Shown here piece after piece: positions 12,154 to 22,039 of a DNA stretch of 64,000 bases. A program made the position numbers and the translations under genes. Numbering within the stretch: position 1 is the first letter of the stretch; each line of letters starts with the position of its first letter. Below the pieces are notes generated by a model. It worked only from the letters and a program-made list of their open reading frames with translations. It made no database searches and had not been told where the DNA came from. The DNA comes from Setophaga petechia (lineage: Eukaryota; Chordata; Aves; Passeriformes; Parulidae): contig JANCRA010000025.1 of assembly GCA_024362935.1 (NCBI GenBank), positions 9,388,936-9,452,935 on the forward strand. Reading direction: 5' to 3'.

Positions 12154-14475
12154 CTCTATCCTCTGTTTCCTGAACTATCCCATCATGCCTGCCTCAAGCT
12201 TTCTTTCACTTTATTTAATTTCTATAATTTTCCATCTCTACCATTCTCCTCTTCCTCATGGTGTCTCTTCCAGCTTGTGCTTCACACAGGCCAGAAACTA
12301 CTTTGGAAATATCCATCTATCCCTCTCCCACATGGAGTTAAACACAACACTAAAGGGAAATATAAAATTTTTTTAAATTTAAAATTCTGTGGCCTTCTGT
12401 CTGCTTCAGCTAAAGCTCCTGAGTGAAAAAAGTTTGTTCAGAGGATGAGAGGTAGTGCTGGGATAGCTTTTGATTTCTTGCTGGGAAATGCATAAACAGG
12501 GATTGAAATGGGAAGCTGTAAAAGTGTGGCAGCAAAAGCGTGTCTCTGAGAAAACCATGTGTTCACTGAAGGGAAATGAGGGGCTTGCCAGGAGGTCCCA
12601 GCAGCCTATTGATGCACTGTCAAACTTTTCACCCTCGCCCTTCCACCACACCCTATTTTAAATCCCTGCTCAGATTATTTTTATTTTTTTTCAAACAGCT
12701 CATGATTTTGTTGGGCCTACAGCTCACGGAGACTGTGTTGCCACTAAAAACACACAGCTAAACACAAGCGGGTAGGATTCAAAGGAACTGAGCAGATATA
12801 TTTATTTATCATCTATTAAAAGACTCTGAATACAGATTAATGTTCCTTACTCAATAAAATTTTTTATTGTTTCACCTGCTATACAGTGGGAATTGAAAAG
12901 GCTCTCTGGTCATCCAATCTGGCTGGAGCTGCTTGAAGTGTCTGAGGGTTCTCTGAGGAAATATAAACTAAGAAACCACCCACAGTAATACTCCACAGCT
13001 GCCCTCTGAAGGTCAAGGCTCCCTTGGGGCTGCTCCAGGCTCCCCCAAGCCACAAGAGAGCTGCATCGCATGTCCCCAAAGACAACCACACCTTCTGCTG
13101 GAGTTTGCCTGCTTGGATCAGAGAAGGTGGCACAGATATGTCCTGCAATTCATATAATGAGCCAGGAGCCTTATCCTGGACTCCCCAAACTGCTCTTCAA
13201 AATACTCTTTTTTTTTTTTTTTTTTTTTTTATACACAGGTATCTCTTTTGATGCTCTGATGGATCCTCTTACCCTTCTCCATGCTGACCATCTGGAGGCC
13301 AGAAGAAGCAAGCTCAAATATGTTTTTTTCACTCATTCTTTCAGGCATACAGAGCAGTATTTATGGAGTCCCAAGTGATGTGTGTTGTTTGGAGCTTTCT
13401 GTTAATTATCCTCTCTTATGCTCTTACATCTTCCCTCCAGGCTCTCATTCTTTGTTTGTTATATGTAGTTAGATGGTGATGGCTCCTCTATGACTTCTTT
13501 CTTTCTCTAAGGCTATTATTGAACATTGTTTTTGTAATTTCTGGGCCATCTCTCTGTTACCAGAACCTATGTTGTACTATTCTTAATGCCAGAGTGAGAT
13601 ATACTGTATTTGGTAGAGGAATCTTGTTTTTTAGTATAATATTAAAGGACTCTGCATGCAGCCATTGTTTTCCTTCTGTGAACTCACCCTAAGCAGAAAA
13701 AAAAGCCAGATTCATATTTCACTCCATAGTGAAATATTTCCCACACCTAAACCAGCCTGAAGACACATTGCCCATTGGGCACACATGGAGTCTGTATACT
13801 CCTTTATTTTTCAGATATAAAGTGCCTGTTGTCACCTGGTATCTGGCCTTGGGATTGGCTGAACATTCCTTGGCTTTATCTGGAGAAGAATAATTCATGT
13901 CATGATCAGGCTTCTAATGGTGAAGAGTATTTCTAAAGTGGAATAAGGAAATTTCAGTAATTAAAATCATTAGACCTAATACTACTGAGAATGGAAGCCA
14001 AGATTTTTGTTAGAAGAAAGCAATTTCCTTTTGCTTTTGCTCTGGGACTAAAGAATATTGCATGAGGCAAGGAGGTTTTACAGAAAAAAATTCAAACTAT
14101 AGCACAAAAACTAATGAAATGCCACTTTGGGGTTCAACAGCTCTGTAACAAGAGTCCTGCCTAACTGGGAAATTATATAAATATATATTTTTAAAATACA
14201 ACAGAAAAGGAATCTCTTGTGAACTTTTGAACTTTTAAACTTTTTTTTTTTCAATAAAAATATCTAAATTAACAGAGGAAAAATAAAGTTTCTAAATAAA
14301 GTCTTCCCCTCGGATGGCATTTTTGTCCTGCCAAATTAAACTAACCAAAACTTTTGTTTCTCTAGCAATTTAGCTTCCCAAGAAAAATACACCTGCAGCT
14401 ATCAGGAGCTTTGCTTGAACATGCAAGCCTTCTGTTTCATGAACAACATTTGAAGGCACTTCTGCATTGTGGGAG
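12154..14475. other. Unique non-coding DNA with a 23-T tract
   Basis: Apart from the poly-T run at 13208-13230, I see no repeat family or exon. The patch 12890-13170 is somewhat GC-richer, and overlapping open frames of 75-102 codons cross it on both strands without recognisable content. Confidence 0.55.
13208..13230. repeat. Poly-T, 23 bases
   Basis: Uninterrupted run of 23 T. A minus-strand retrocopy would have its body at 13231 onwards, but nothing recognisable lies there and no flanking target duplication was found. Confidence 0.95.
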
Positions 14476-14520
14476 GTTTCAGCCAAAGAAGGGGGCAAGC
14501 CAGACCTTCCTGGCTGAAAC
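14476..14520. other. 45-bp hairpin-forming inverted repeat
   Basis: GTTTCAGCCA (14476-14485) is exactly complementary in reverse to TGGCTGAAAC (14511-14520). Inside, GAAGG (14488-14492) can pair with CCTTC (14505-14509), leaving a loop of about 12 bases. It is shorter than a typical pre-miRNA. Confidence 0.8.
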
Positions 14521-14995
14521 ATCTGAATTCAGAGGCAACCTGAGATGTGATCCAGCCTTACTGGGTTAATAACTTGCTCTGCAGGCAGCCTCTTTGATCC
14601 TTTCAAAGCTGATCCTGCAGCAAGGCACAGCCTGCTGTGAGGGACGTGGTACCTGGGGTTTGAGAGGCAGGTCAGTGGTCCAGAGGTGAGGCTGAGACAT
14701 GGAATCCCATCCTGCCTCCCATCCCTGTGTCCCTGCACTGAGGAGATCTCACCCAAGGCGTCACTGCTTTCGTGTCTTTCAGCATCTGGTTGGTGCTCTT
14801 ACAGCTTCCTTTGACAAAGGCAGGTGATTAAGTTATAATGTCTGCCTGATCTGATAAAAAGCCCCACCAAAATCCCATCAAAAGCAAATTTTCAATCTGG
14901 GTGATTATAGAGGAAAACCTGGGAGAGGAGATCTAAAAACCTAGAAGTCAGAATGTCATTGGAAGGGAGACTGAGAACTCAGCTTATGTTGTATT
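14521..14995. other. Unique spacer
   Basis: A modestly GC-richer patch (about 14580-14760) contains TGATCC and CCTGCAG words but no recognisable element. No splice-bounded frame is evident. Confidence 0.5.
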
Positions 14996-15408
14996 TGTGG
15001 GGTGTCCCATGGCAGGAAGGAATGATGCATCTGACTCCATGTTCTTAGAAGGCTAATTTATTATTTTAAGACACTATATTATATGAAAGAACACCATACT
15101 AAACTATACTAAAGAATAGAGAAAGGATACAGACCAAAGACTGGAAAGATACGAAAGAAAAACTTGGGACTCTCTCCTCCAGAGTCCCGACACAGCCTGA
15201 CCATGATTGGTCATTAAGTCAAAAATAATTCACGTGAAACCAATGAAACAACCACCTTTGGTAAACAATGTCCAAACACATTCCAAAGCAGCAAAACATG
15301 GGAGAAACAAATTCAATAGTTATTGTTTTCCTTTTTCTCTGAGGCTTCTCATCTTCCCAGGAGAAAAATCCTGGGCAAAGAGATTTTTCAGAAAATATGA
15401 CGATGACA
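14996..15408 (-). mobile_element. Solo LTR, second passerine ERV family related to 8383-8769
   Basis: About 413 bp, from TGTGGGGTGTCCCATGG to GATGACA. Read on the minus strand it has CCAAT boxes (complement of GATTGGTCATT, around 15205-15216), an AT-rich TATA-like region (around 15060-15120) and an AATAAA signal (complement of TTTATTATTTTA, 15057-15068). Its second half is recognisably homologous to the LTR at 8383-8769: both have TGATTGG followed by CATTA, then GAAACCAAT or GAGACCAAT, then CAGCAGCA or AAGCAGCA, then CTGAGGC...CTTCTCA and a GAAAAATCCT stem. Hairpin arms GGGACTCT/AGAGTCCC occupy 15166-15173 and 15181-15188. Flanks TGTATT and AAGTAA do not match, so no target duplication is visible. 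Confidence 0.85.
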
Positions 15409-15560
15409 AAGTAATTTTTTAATTTTTTTTTTAATTCCATTACTTTTGAGCCAAATTTTCTTATTTTCTTACATTTAATTTTATTTTTTTAATTTTTTAA
15501 AAATGTATTAAATATAGTTACTTTTAAATTTATTTATTTTTAAATTTTCTTATTTTGAGT
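15409..15560. repeat. T- and AT-rich low-complexity tract
   Basis: Nearly continuous T runs and TTTAAATT-type words directly against the end of the LTR. It contains almost no G or C. Confidence 0.8.
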
Positions 15561-16254
15561 GCTCACATTTTATGAAAGTTTCAGGTTAGCAATGCTGGCA
15601 AAAGCAAAAAAAGATTATCAATATAATTAAACAGCTCCAATTAATCTGAAACCCTGCAAGCAGCCTTTTCAATACATGCTTTTCTTCAATGATGTCATCT
15701 CTTTGAAAGAGTTGTACAAAGGGCTCATTGAGTTAATTTTCCAGTTCTTGAGTTTATTTACCATTTCAAGGCCTGACCTACAGAACTGAGCTCCTGAACC
15801 CAAACTGCTGGGGAAATGCAGTTGTGATTTACTCAAAGTCTCTCTCCCCATTGCAAGGCTGGATTTCACAATATGCCTGAAGAGCAACCTTCAGAGTTTA
15901 TTATTGTACAGACTAACAGGGCAAAGCCTGCTTGGTTCAGACATAAAAATCCTGTTTGTTCTGAACCTCCCCTTTCTCACTCAGAATGCCTGGGAAATGT
16001 TGTAGGAACTGTTTGAATGTTTCTTGCCAATCCCCCTGCGGAAGTGAGGAAGCAAAGATGGAACATTGATGGGACTCAGTGAAAACAGCAGCCATTCTTT
16101 TCTGGAGAGAATGACTCTGGCTTCTTCATGGTGAGCTCCAAATTTAGATCTGGAATTCCAAGAATAAGCAATTTCTTACCAGCATTTGCTTATTACTCAA
16201 GCCATTCTTAACACTCAGCCTTCTCTCTTAACACTGCAGCTACACACAGAAATA
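15561..16254. other. Unique spacer
   Basis: Nothing recognisable is seen. The sequence ends just before the CR1 3' end at 16255. Confidence 0.5.
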
Positions 16255-16532
16255 ATGGAATCACAGAAGGCCTGGATTGGAAAGAACCTTAGGGACCACA
16301 TATGTGCATCCCTTGCTGTGGGCAGGGGCACCTTCTACCAGAAGAGATTGCTCCAAATCCTGTCCAACCTGACCTTGGACACTTCCAGGGGTGGGGCAGC
16401 CACAGCTTCTCTGGGCAAACTCTGCCAGGGCCTCACCACCCTCACAGGGAACAATTTCTTCCTGATATCCCATCTGAATGTCTCCTCTTCTAGCTTAGGA
16501 CTGTTCTCAGTTATCCTATCACCATGTGTACC
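16255..16532 (-). mobile_element. CR1 LINE, 3' fragment
   Basis: Reverse-complement CR1: GGAATCACAGAAGGCCTGG at the 3' end, then TTGCTGTGGGCAGGGGCACC, GGACACTTCCAGGGGTGGGG, CAGCCACAGCTTCTCTGGGC, GGAACAATTTCTTCCTGAT and finally ATCCTATCACCATGTG. It corresponds to about the last 280 bp of the element, mostly 3' UTR. The copy is moderately diverged. Confidence 0.93.
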
Positions 16533-16555
16533 AAGTCAGACCAGGAGCCCACAGA

Positions 16556-16627
16556 GATTCCCAGCAGGATGTATTGTGTGATTCCCAGCAGGATGTGTTG
16601 TGTGATTCCCAGCAGGATGTATTTCCA
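16556..16627 (+). repeat. 24-bp tandem repeat, three copies
   Basis: The unit begins GATTCCCAGCAGGATGT. Copies lie at 16556-16579, 16580-16603 and 16604-16627. Copy 2 differs from copy 1 by one base (G for A at unit position 18), and copy 3 diverges in its last four bases. It sits 23 bp past the truncated 5' side of the CR1. Confidence 0.9.
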
Positions 16628-17390
16628 TGTGTGCTGCCTCATTTGCTGTGGGGGGCTGCATCCCACCTGGCACCACTTGTACTGCATCCACCAGATAAAC
16701 AGTGAGTGCAGCTTGGGCTGGGGGAGCAGTTTTCTCAATCTGTGACATTTCCTGGGCAGGGGTCCAAGCTTCACTATGGCAATGGACATCCAGATTTTTC
16801 CTGTCTTGAGATTTTTCTCCAGACATAAGAGTTTTCCTGTCCTGATCTCGGAGCCATCATTCCATATTGAGGAAAAAAAACTGAAGCACAGTGAAGGAGA
16901 GGTATGAAACTTCCCTCAGAAATAATAGGTCAGCTCTGAAGATGTTGCTGTCTAACTGAGGCCTACATTGACCCACATGACAGAAGTGCTGCAGAAATAA
17001 GACTTTAGTCCTGCAAAGGAATGGGAAGCTTGTTTTGTTCAGGCACAGGAGTGAAGAGCAACCTTGTAGCTGTGTCTCTGAAGCTGCCTGGCACAAGGCA
17101 TGCAGCTCTGAGGGAGCACAAACACTTGTGCATCTGTTCATCTCCCCCTCTCCTCCCCATTCAGAAACCTGCCTGTCCCTCATCTTGGCAGCCACTCTCT
17201 TCATGTTTCAACCTTCTGATTCGTGCAGCAAAAAGTCTCCCCATAGAAAACATACTGGCTGAACCACTTTGTTTTTCCTAGAGCAGTGCAAACAGTTATT
17301 GCAAGGGGAATTTCAGGAAGATTGTGCCTGGCAAGGAAAGCTCACTAAATAAACACATGATGTTAATTATCCTTTGCCTGTTTCAACTGA
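16628..17390. other. Unique spacer
   Basis: Between the triplication and the MIR-like remnant I recognise nothing. A 115-codon open frame on the minus strand (16857-17204) has no domain signature. Confidence 0.5.
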
Positions 17391-17546
17391 GCATTTCAAA
17401 GTGCTTTGCAGACCATTAATTAAGCTGCAATTTAGTACCATGTGGTAGTTAAATATTATCAACACCGTTTTCTGCAGGTGGGATGCTATGACACAGAGGG
17501 TGAAATGACCTGGATGAGGTCTGTTAGCAGAAGACCTGAACCCCAA
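17391..17546 (-). mobile_element. Ancient MIR-like SINE remnant
   Basis: In reverse complement to the usual MIR orientation, the order is: AAGTGCTTTGCAGACC (MIR 3' end, AAGCGCTTT-like), ATTAATTAA, TTAAATATTATCAACACCG (the TATTATCCCC block), TTCTGCAGGTGGG (the TTACAGATGAGG block), ACACAGAGGGTGAAATGACC (the conserved core), then CAGAAGACCTGAACCCC near the tRNA-like end. All blocks are in the right order over about 155 bp, with heavy substitution, as expected for an element dating to early amniotes. A CR1/L3-type relative sharing this 3' core is the main alternative. Confidence 0.7.
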
Positions 17547-18792
17547 ACCTACTAATTTTGTTCCATCAGCTCCCTGCTCCATTAGACCTTGGTAACTGTG
17601 GAAAGATGTGGCTATCTTGTAGGCAATAATGGTTTTGAGTCCTTCCTTTGACACACTTCCCATCAGATGCTATATTAGTTTCTACATTCTCCTACCACCA
17701 TAGTCAGCCTTCTTCATTGGTTTAATCACCTGAAGCCTGCTCTCAGTAGAAACTCTAAATGAATGAAAGGAAAAAAAGAACAGGAAAAGTTAAGGGCAAA
17801 GCATTCAGTTTTGAGTATTTGTTTGTCAGAGGGACATTTACAGCAAAGACAAGTCCAGGTGCAAATGCTGCAGAGCTCCTTGTGCATTCAGCCAACCCTC
17901 TTTTCTCCTGTTGGTTTGTACCACTCTGGGCCATATGGATATTTGGATTAACAGAGATGGGCAATATGGCAGATGGACAGATGTGGGGAGCCACTAGATG
18001 GGGCTCCAGGAGGAAGAAGACAGCTGTGGGATCCTAGACAATCCATCAGGATCAAGCTGAGCTGTGTGTTTAGTATCCTGGTCTGCGTGGGATCTTTATT
18101 GGAAAAGATCAACCATAATAGCAGCATGCAGCACCTGTGCTCTCACCACGGGAAGGGAAGGAAGCATGCCTTCCAAGCCAAAATGCACAGCATTTTACCA
18201 GGCAAAAAACCCCCAAAACATTGTATCCCTTCAATTGTAAACTGGGTGAATGTGCTTATACATTCAGAGCACGAGGCAGATGGTAACAAACCACATGCTT
18301 GTGGATTATCCCACTTTTTCCACATTTGCATTCTCAAAACCACTTTTGGTGCCCGTGGTTTAACCTCTGTTTCACTAACTTCTGTTTATGAGTTGAATGG
18401 TCACATGTCATCATGTTGAGTGGGAAAGTGTGTTCAGGGGATAAGGAGGCAGAAGTGGTTCCATATGGGGAAAGAAGAGACTATGCCAAAGTATTAAAAA
18501 ATATATAGAAAGAGGGAAAAGCAAGAGCAAAATCTTTTTAGGAGATCAGGAATCCTAGGCGCTTGTGGCCTCCTAGGAAGAAAATAGTTGTCTGCGCCCG
18601 AAAGGGAAATTTATGATTTGAGATGCTGATAGTATAAATTTCAGTGTTTGGAGAGGAGTGAATGTTAAACAGATTTACCTTTCTCTGCTCTAGGCATGGT
18701 TCAGGCTGAAGGCTGAAAGATTCCAGTCAGAGGCCACTGAGACACTGTGAAACTACCAGGTTCAGTTCTTCCAATTTTAATCTATTAATCAG
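17547..18792. other. Unique non-coding DNA
   Basis: Contains a 148-codon open frame (17973-18419 plus) without recognisable domains or splice signals, judged as chance. Around 18550-18590 there are two CCTAGG hexamers 19 bp apart in a slightly CpG-richer context. No element is recognised. Confidence 0.5.
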
Positions 18793-18913
18793 GAAAAAAC
18801 CCCCCAAAAAACCCACCCAAACCCAAAAACAACAACAAAAACCCAAACAAACAAAAAAAGCCCCAAAAAACCAAAACTCAATAAAAAACAACAAAAAAAC
18901 TACAAAAAAACAC
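18793..18913. repeat. A/C-only low-complexity tract
   Basis: About 120 bp almost entirely of A and C on the plus strand: CCCCCC, AAACCC, AACAACAAC, AAACAAAC and long A runs. T and G are nearly absent. Confidence 0.9.
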
Positions 18914-19158
18914 GTTTTAAAAATAGCTCTGTTCACAATATTATTAGAAAATTGCTGGCATGTTATTTAGCACACACTTGTAGTTTCTTGAGAAAATTCT
19001 GCCTGCAGAGGAGTCCTTGTGCTTCAGGGAGAGGCAAACAAAACACAACAGATGCCCTCTATTGAGAGAGCAGCAAGGGTAAAATTTATTATAATAGTGG
19101 ATAGGAAATGAAATAGCAAAAAACTATGAAAAAATTTCCAAACTAAGAAGAAATGGCT

Positions 19159-19188
19159 CTTTTTTGTTTGTTTGTTTGTTTGTTTTTT
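19159..19188. repeat. (TTTG)n microsatellite
   Basis: Five tandem TTTG units inside a longer T-rich run. It lies 245 bp from the A/C tract at 18793-18913 and carries the opposite strand bias. Confidence 0.9.
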
Positions 19189-21465
19189 AAATCCAAAGTT
19201 TGAATAAAAAGCAGAAAACAGTATATTATTCTTGGTCAGGAATTTTCCTGGCAAGGCAAGCTTCAGAACCCCTTAGGCCACCATCATAGGTTACCAGCTC
19301 TTCTAGTTTTATTTAGAAAGACCAACAAATGAAACATGATTGAAAATTCAAATCTAAATCATACTTAGACCATATAAGCATTCATTGGTGTTGTATGCCA
19401 TCAAAATTTGTTAAAAGAAAGGATATTTCAATTACCAAAAGTCTCTGAGGTAACCAAACTTTTATTAAGTACCATAAAGCAATTTGAGAAGTCAAGATTT
19501 TTAGAAGTAGGGACCCTTCTAAAATTCAAGTGTTTCTATCAGATTTCCAGCTGGGCACCTGAATATTCAGGTCAAAGGAAAGGACATTGGTTTTGACAAC
19601 TAATTATGTAATCATAAGCCAGTCCCAAAACAGGGTTCAAAGACTGGATCAGCTGGCATTTATGCAGTTAATTGCTGGTGGTCCTGAGGGTTGCAGGCTT
19701 GAGTTGGGAGTGGTTTCAGAAGTGAGACTAAGAAAAGCTGCTTGTGGTTCCAAAGCACTTAGCTCTGCCTTCAAGGGGAAGCAGACTTTGCAATAGTCTT
19801 TGCCAATACAGCAGATGATGCGTAGACATCGAGCTGAAATTCCAATTTCTCTTTGCCATCAGCTTCAGTGTGGCCAGGATTCAAACCCAGTTATTTTAGG
19901 GACACATCCAATACTCATTTTATCAACTCAAAGACTCCCATTGACTCAAAGGGAGATGGATCTCAGTCTCAGAAGTCAGTAAGCTCACAATGGCAGCTCA
20001 GGAAAAAGTGTGCCACTTCATTAATTCAGAAGTGGAAGTGGAGTGGATTAGACTGGAAATGGGGGAGAAAGCAGAGTGATACTCACAGGTCCAGACTACT
20101 CCAGTTATCCCCAGGGTGGCAAACCCAAACTTGCTCCATCCCCACAAAAGAGAATTGGATTTCTCACAGCAGGCCTGAAACTTTCCCTGAGGCAGGTTTA
20201 AACCTGCAAATTGTGCAGAAACACTTTCCATCCAACAAGACATCCTATTACAGACCTGTTATATATTCTGTAAAGCTGGCTGTGGGTGGCTTTCTGTTGA
20301 CTTCCTCCCCACATGCTTTGCTGCCAAGTCAGAAAGACGAAAAATCATTTATACTTGCATTCACCAAGTGATCTCCAAAGCAACTTAATACTGGTTCAAG
20401 TCTTCCTTGTCTTATAAATCGGATTCTTTCTGTAGATTGTTTACCTACCACTTCTAGTGTGTCTCCAATAAATTAAATCCTGCTGAAATGGTAAAATATA
20501 CGAAAGATATACTGAATGGTCTGCAGGCTGTACAGTGGAGCCATTATTTTAAGAGGAAGTAGGAAAGGCAATCATAAAATTTTGAAAAATTATGCAATAA
20601 CTTTGTAGTTATTGCCCATCTGTATTCATTACAATGATCTACTTCACAGACATATAAATAGAACTGGCAAGTAAAAGATGGGCTGTTTGCCTCCAGACAT
20701 GGCACTAGACTTCAGCAAATGAAATTCAACTGAAGACTTCAGAAAAAGTGCTGTAAGTGTTCATCCATGGATGGAGACTAATCACCCATCTTCCCCAGCT
20801 TCCCCTCCCCTTGTCCACCCTCCCAATTTTCCATTCCCCCACACTTGTTCTTACCCCCAGTCAGGACACTTTCATAAGAAAGATGGCAAAATTTAATTGC
20901 TTCATTTGCAGGGCAACCCTGATACACTACATGACTTCATTCTCACAAGGCAACAAATCCCATAAATCACACCTACTGAGTGCACCCATTAGAGCTCCAG
21001 TATGACAACTTTATGCCTAATACTCTCCAAACAAGGACCACACAAAACTAAGACTGTAAAATCACTGTTGACTCACAGCAGCTTTTATAACATGCACTCA
21101 GCTCAAAAAGACTTAACTTATATGGGGTTTAATCATATCTGGGCATAGGAGACCTCTCACTGATTCAGGACAACATATGTTGAAAAAAGAAAAAAAAGCA
21201 GAATATATTTGGCTTAGCTCTTTCCCTTGTAGATCTCATCAGATTAATGGAAAAATGGCTGCTTTATTTTGCAATGAAAGAGGATTCTGAGAAGTGTTTC
21301 TTCCTAGAATTTGGGGGCGAAAAGTTATTTTATGCTACCGTAGGTTGGGAAAGGTGTAGGAAAGGTGCTGTTTCTGGGCTGGGTGCTTCACTGGTGCATA
21401 TCTGCACAAAACCATGGAGGCAGCAGGGGCTACACACCCTTCTCAGCAGTCCTGGTGCTACCAGG
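19189..21465. other. Unique non-coding DNA
   Basis: Includes the longest open frame outside repeats (172 codons, 19853-20371 plus). It overlaps the possible MIR scrap, shows no domain, and is of chance length for the amount of sequence. Nothing else is recognised. Confidence 0.5.
19866..19930 (-). mobile_element. Possible MIR tRNA-end remnant
   Basis: GTGGCCAGGATTCAAACCCAG resembles the reverse complement of the MIR tRNA-related head (B-box, GGATTCGAACCCAG). It is followed by TCCAATACTCATTTTATCAAC, close to the CCAGTGCTC...ATC wording further along. Only about 65 bp match, and the core domain that should lie upstream is not clear. Confidence 0.4.
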
Positions 21466-22039
21466 TGATGTGGCTTATCCCAGCTGGCAGCTCAGCCCCA
21501 CACAGCTGCCTGCTCCCTCCTGCTCCCCTGGGGTGGGGGACACACAGGAGCAAAAGTGAGAGAACTCCTGCACTGAAATAAAGACAGTTTAATGGGTGAA
21601 ACAAAAGCTGCACACACAAGCAAAGAAAAGCATAGCATTCATTCCCCACTTGCTATGGGCAGGCAGATGTTCAGCCATCCCTTGGAAAGCAGGGCTCCAG
21701 CACTTCCAATTGTGACTTGGGAAGACAAACTCCAACACCACATGTGTACGCCCATATCTGCTTCTCCTCCCAGCTCTATATGCTGAGCACCATGCCATGC
21801 CAGCGGTCTGGAATGTCCTTCTGGACCATTGGGATCAGCTGTTCCACTGTGCAGCCTCAGCCTCCTCCCTGGTGGCAAGGAATGAGATGCAGGAAAAGCC
21901 CTGACACTGTTCAAGCCCTGCTCACCAATAATGAAAACATTCCTGAGTTACCAGCCCTGTTTCCAGCACACATCCAAAACACAGCCCCACACCGGCTACT
22001 ACAAAGAAAATTGGGTCTGTCCCAGCCAAAACCAGCACA
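21466..22039 (-). mobile_element. Solo LTR, abundant avian ERV family (ERVL-like)
   Basis: About 574 bp. The plus strand begins TGATGTGGCTTATCCCAGC and ends CCAGCCAAAACCAGCACA, both hallmark termini of a very common avian LTR in reverse complement. On the minus strand the order is the GGTTTTGGCTGGGACAG start, a TATA-like box (complement of CTCTATATGCTGAGC, around 21773-21787), an ATTAAA polyadenylation signal (complement of TTTAAT, about 21588-21593), a CTGTCTTTATTTC segment and the U5 end. Flanking pentamers CCAGG and AAGGG do not match, so the target duplication has decayed or the ends are off. No internal retroviral sequence is present. Class assignment is from memory of the family and less sure than the call as an LTR. 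Confidence 0.85.

Noticed and set aside
13208..13420. Processed pseudogene on the minus strand ending in the 23-T tract
   Set aside because: No recognisable gene body follows the tract and no flanking direct repeat is found.
14996..15408. Target duplication GTATT/GTAAT around the second LTR
   Set aside because: It needs a mismatch and a two-base shift of the right end away from the TG...CA rule, so I left it out.
19857..19880. Possible tRNA gene because of GGATTCAAACCC, which resembles a T-arm on the minus strand
   Set aside because: No matching acceptor stem, anticodon arm or A-box at the right distance. A MIR head remnant explains it better.
19853..20371. 172-codon open frame, the longest outside repeats
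   Set aside because: A frame of this length is expected about once by chance in 64 kb read six ways. It has no domain and overlaps a possible SINE scrap.
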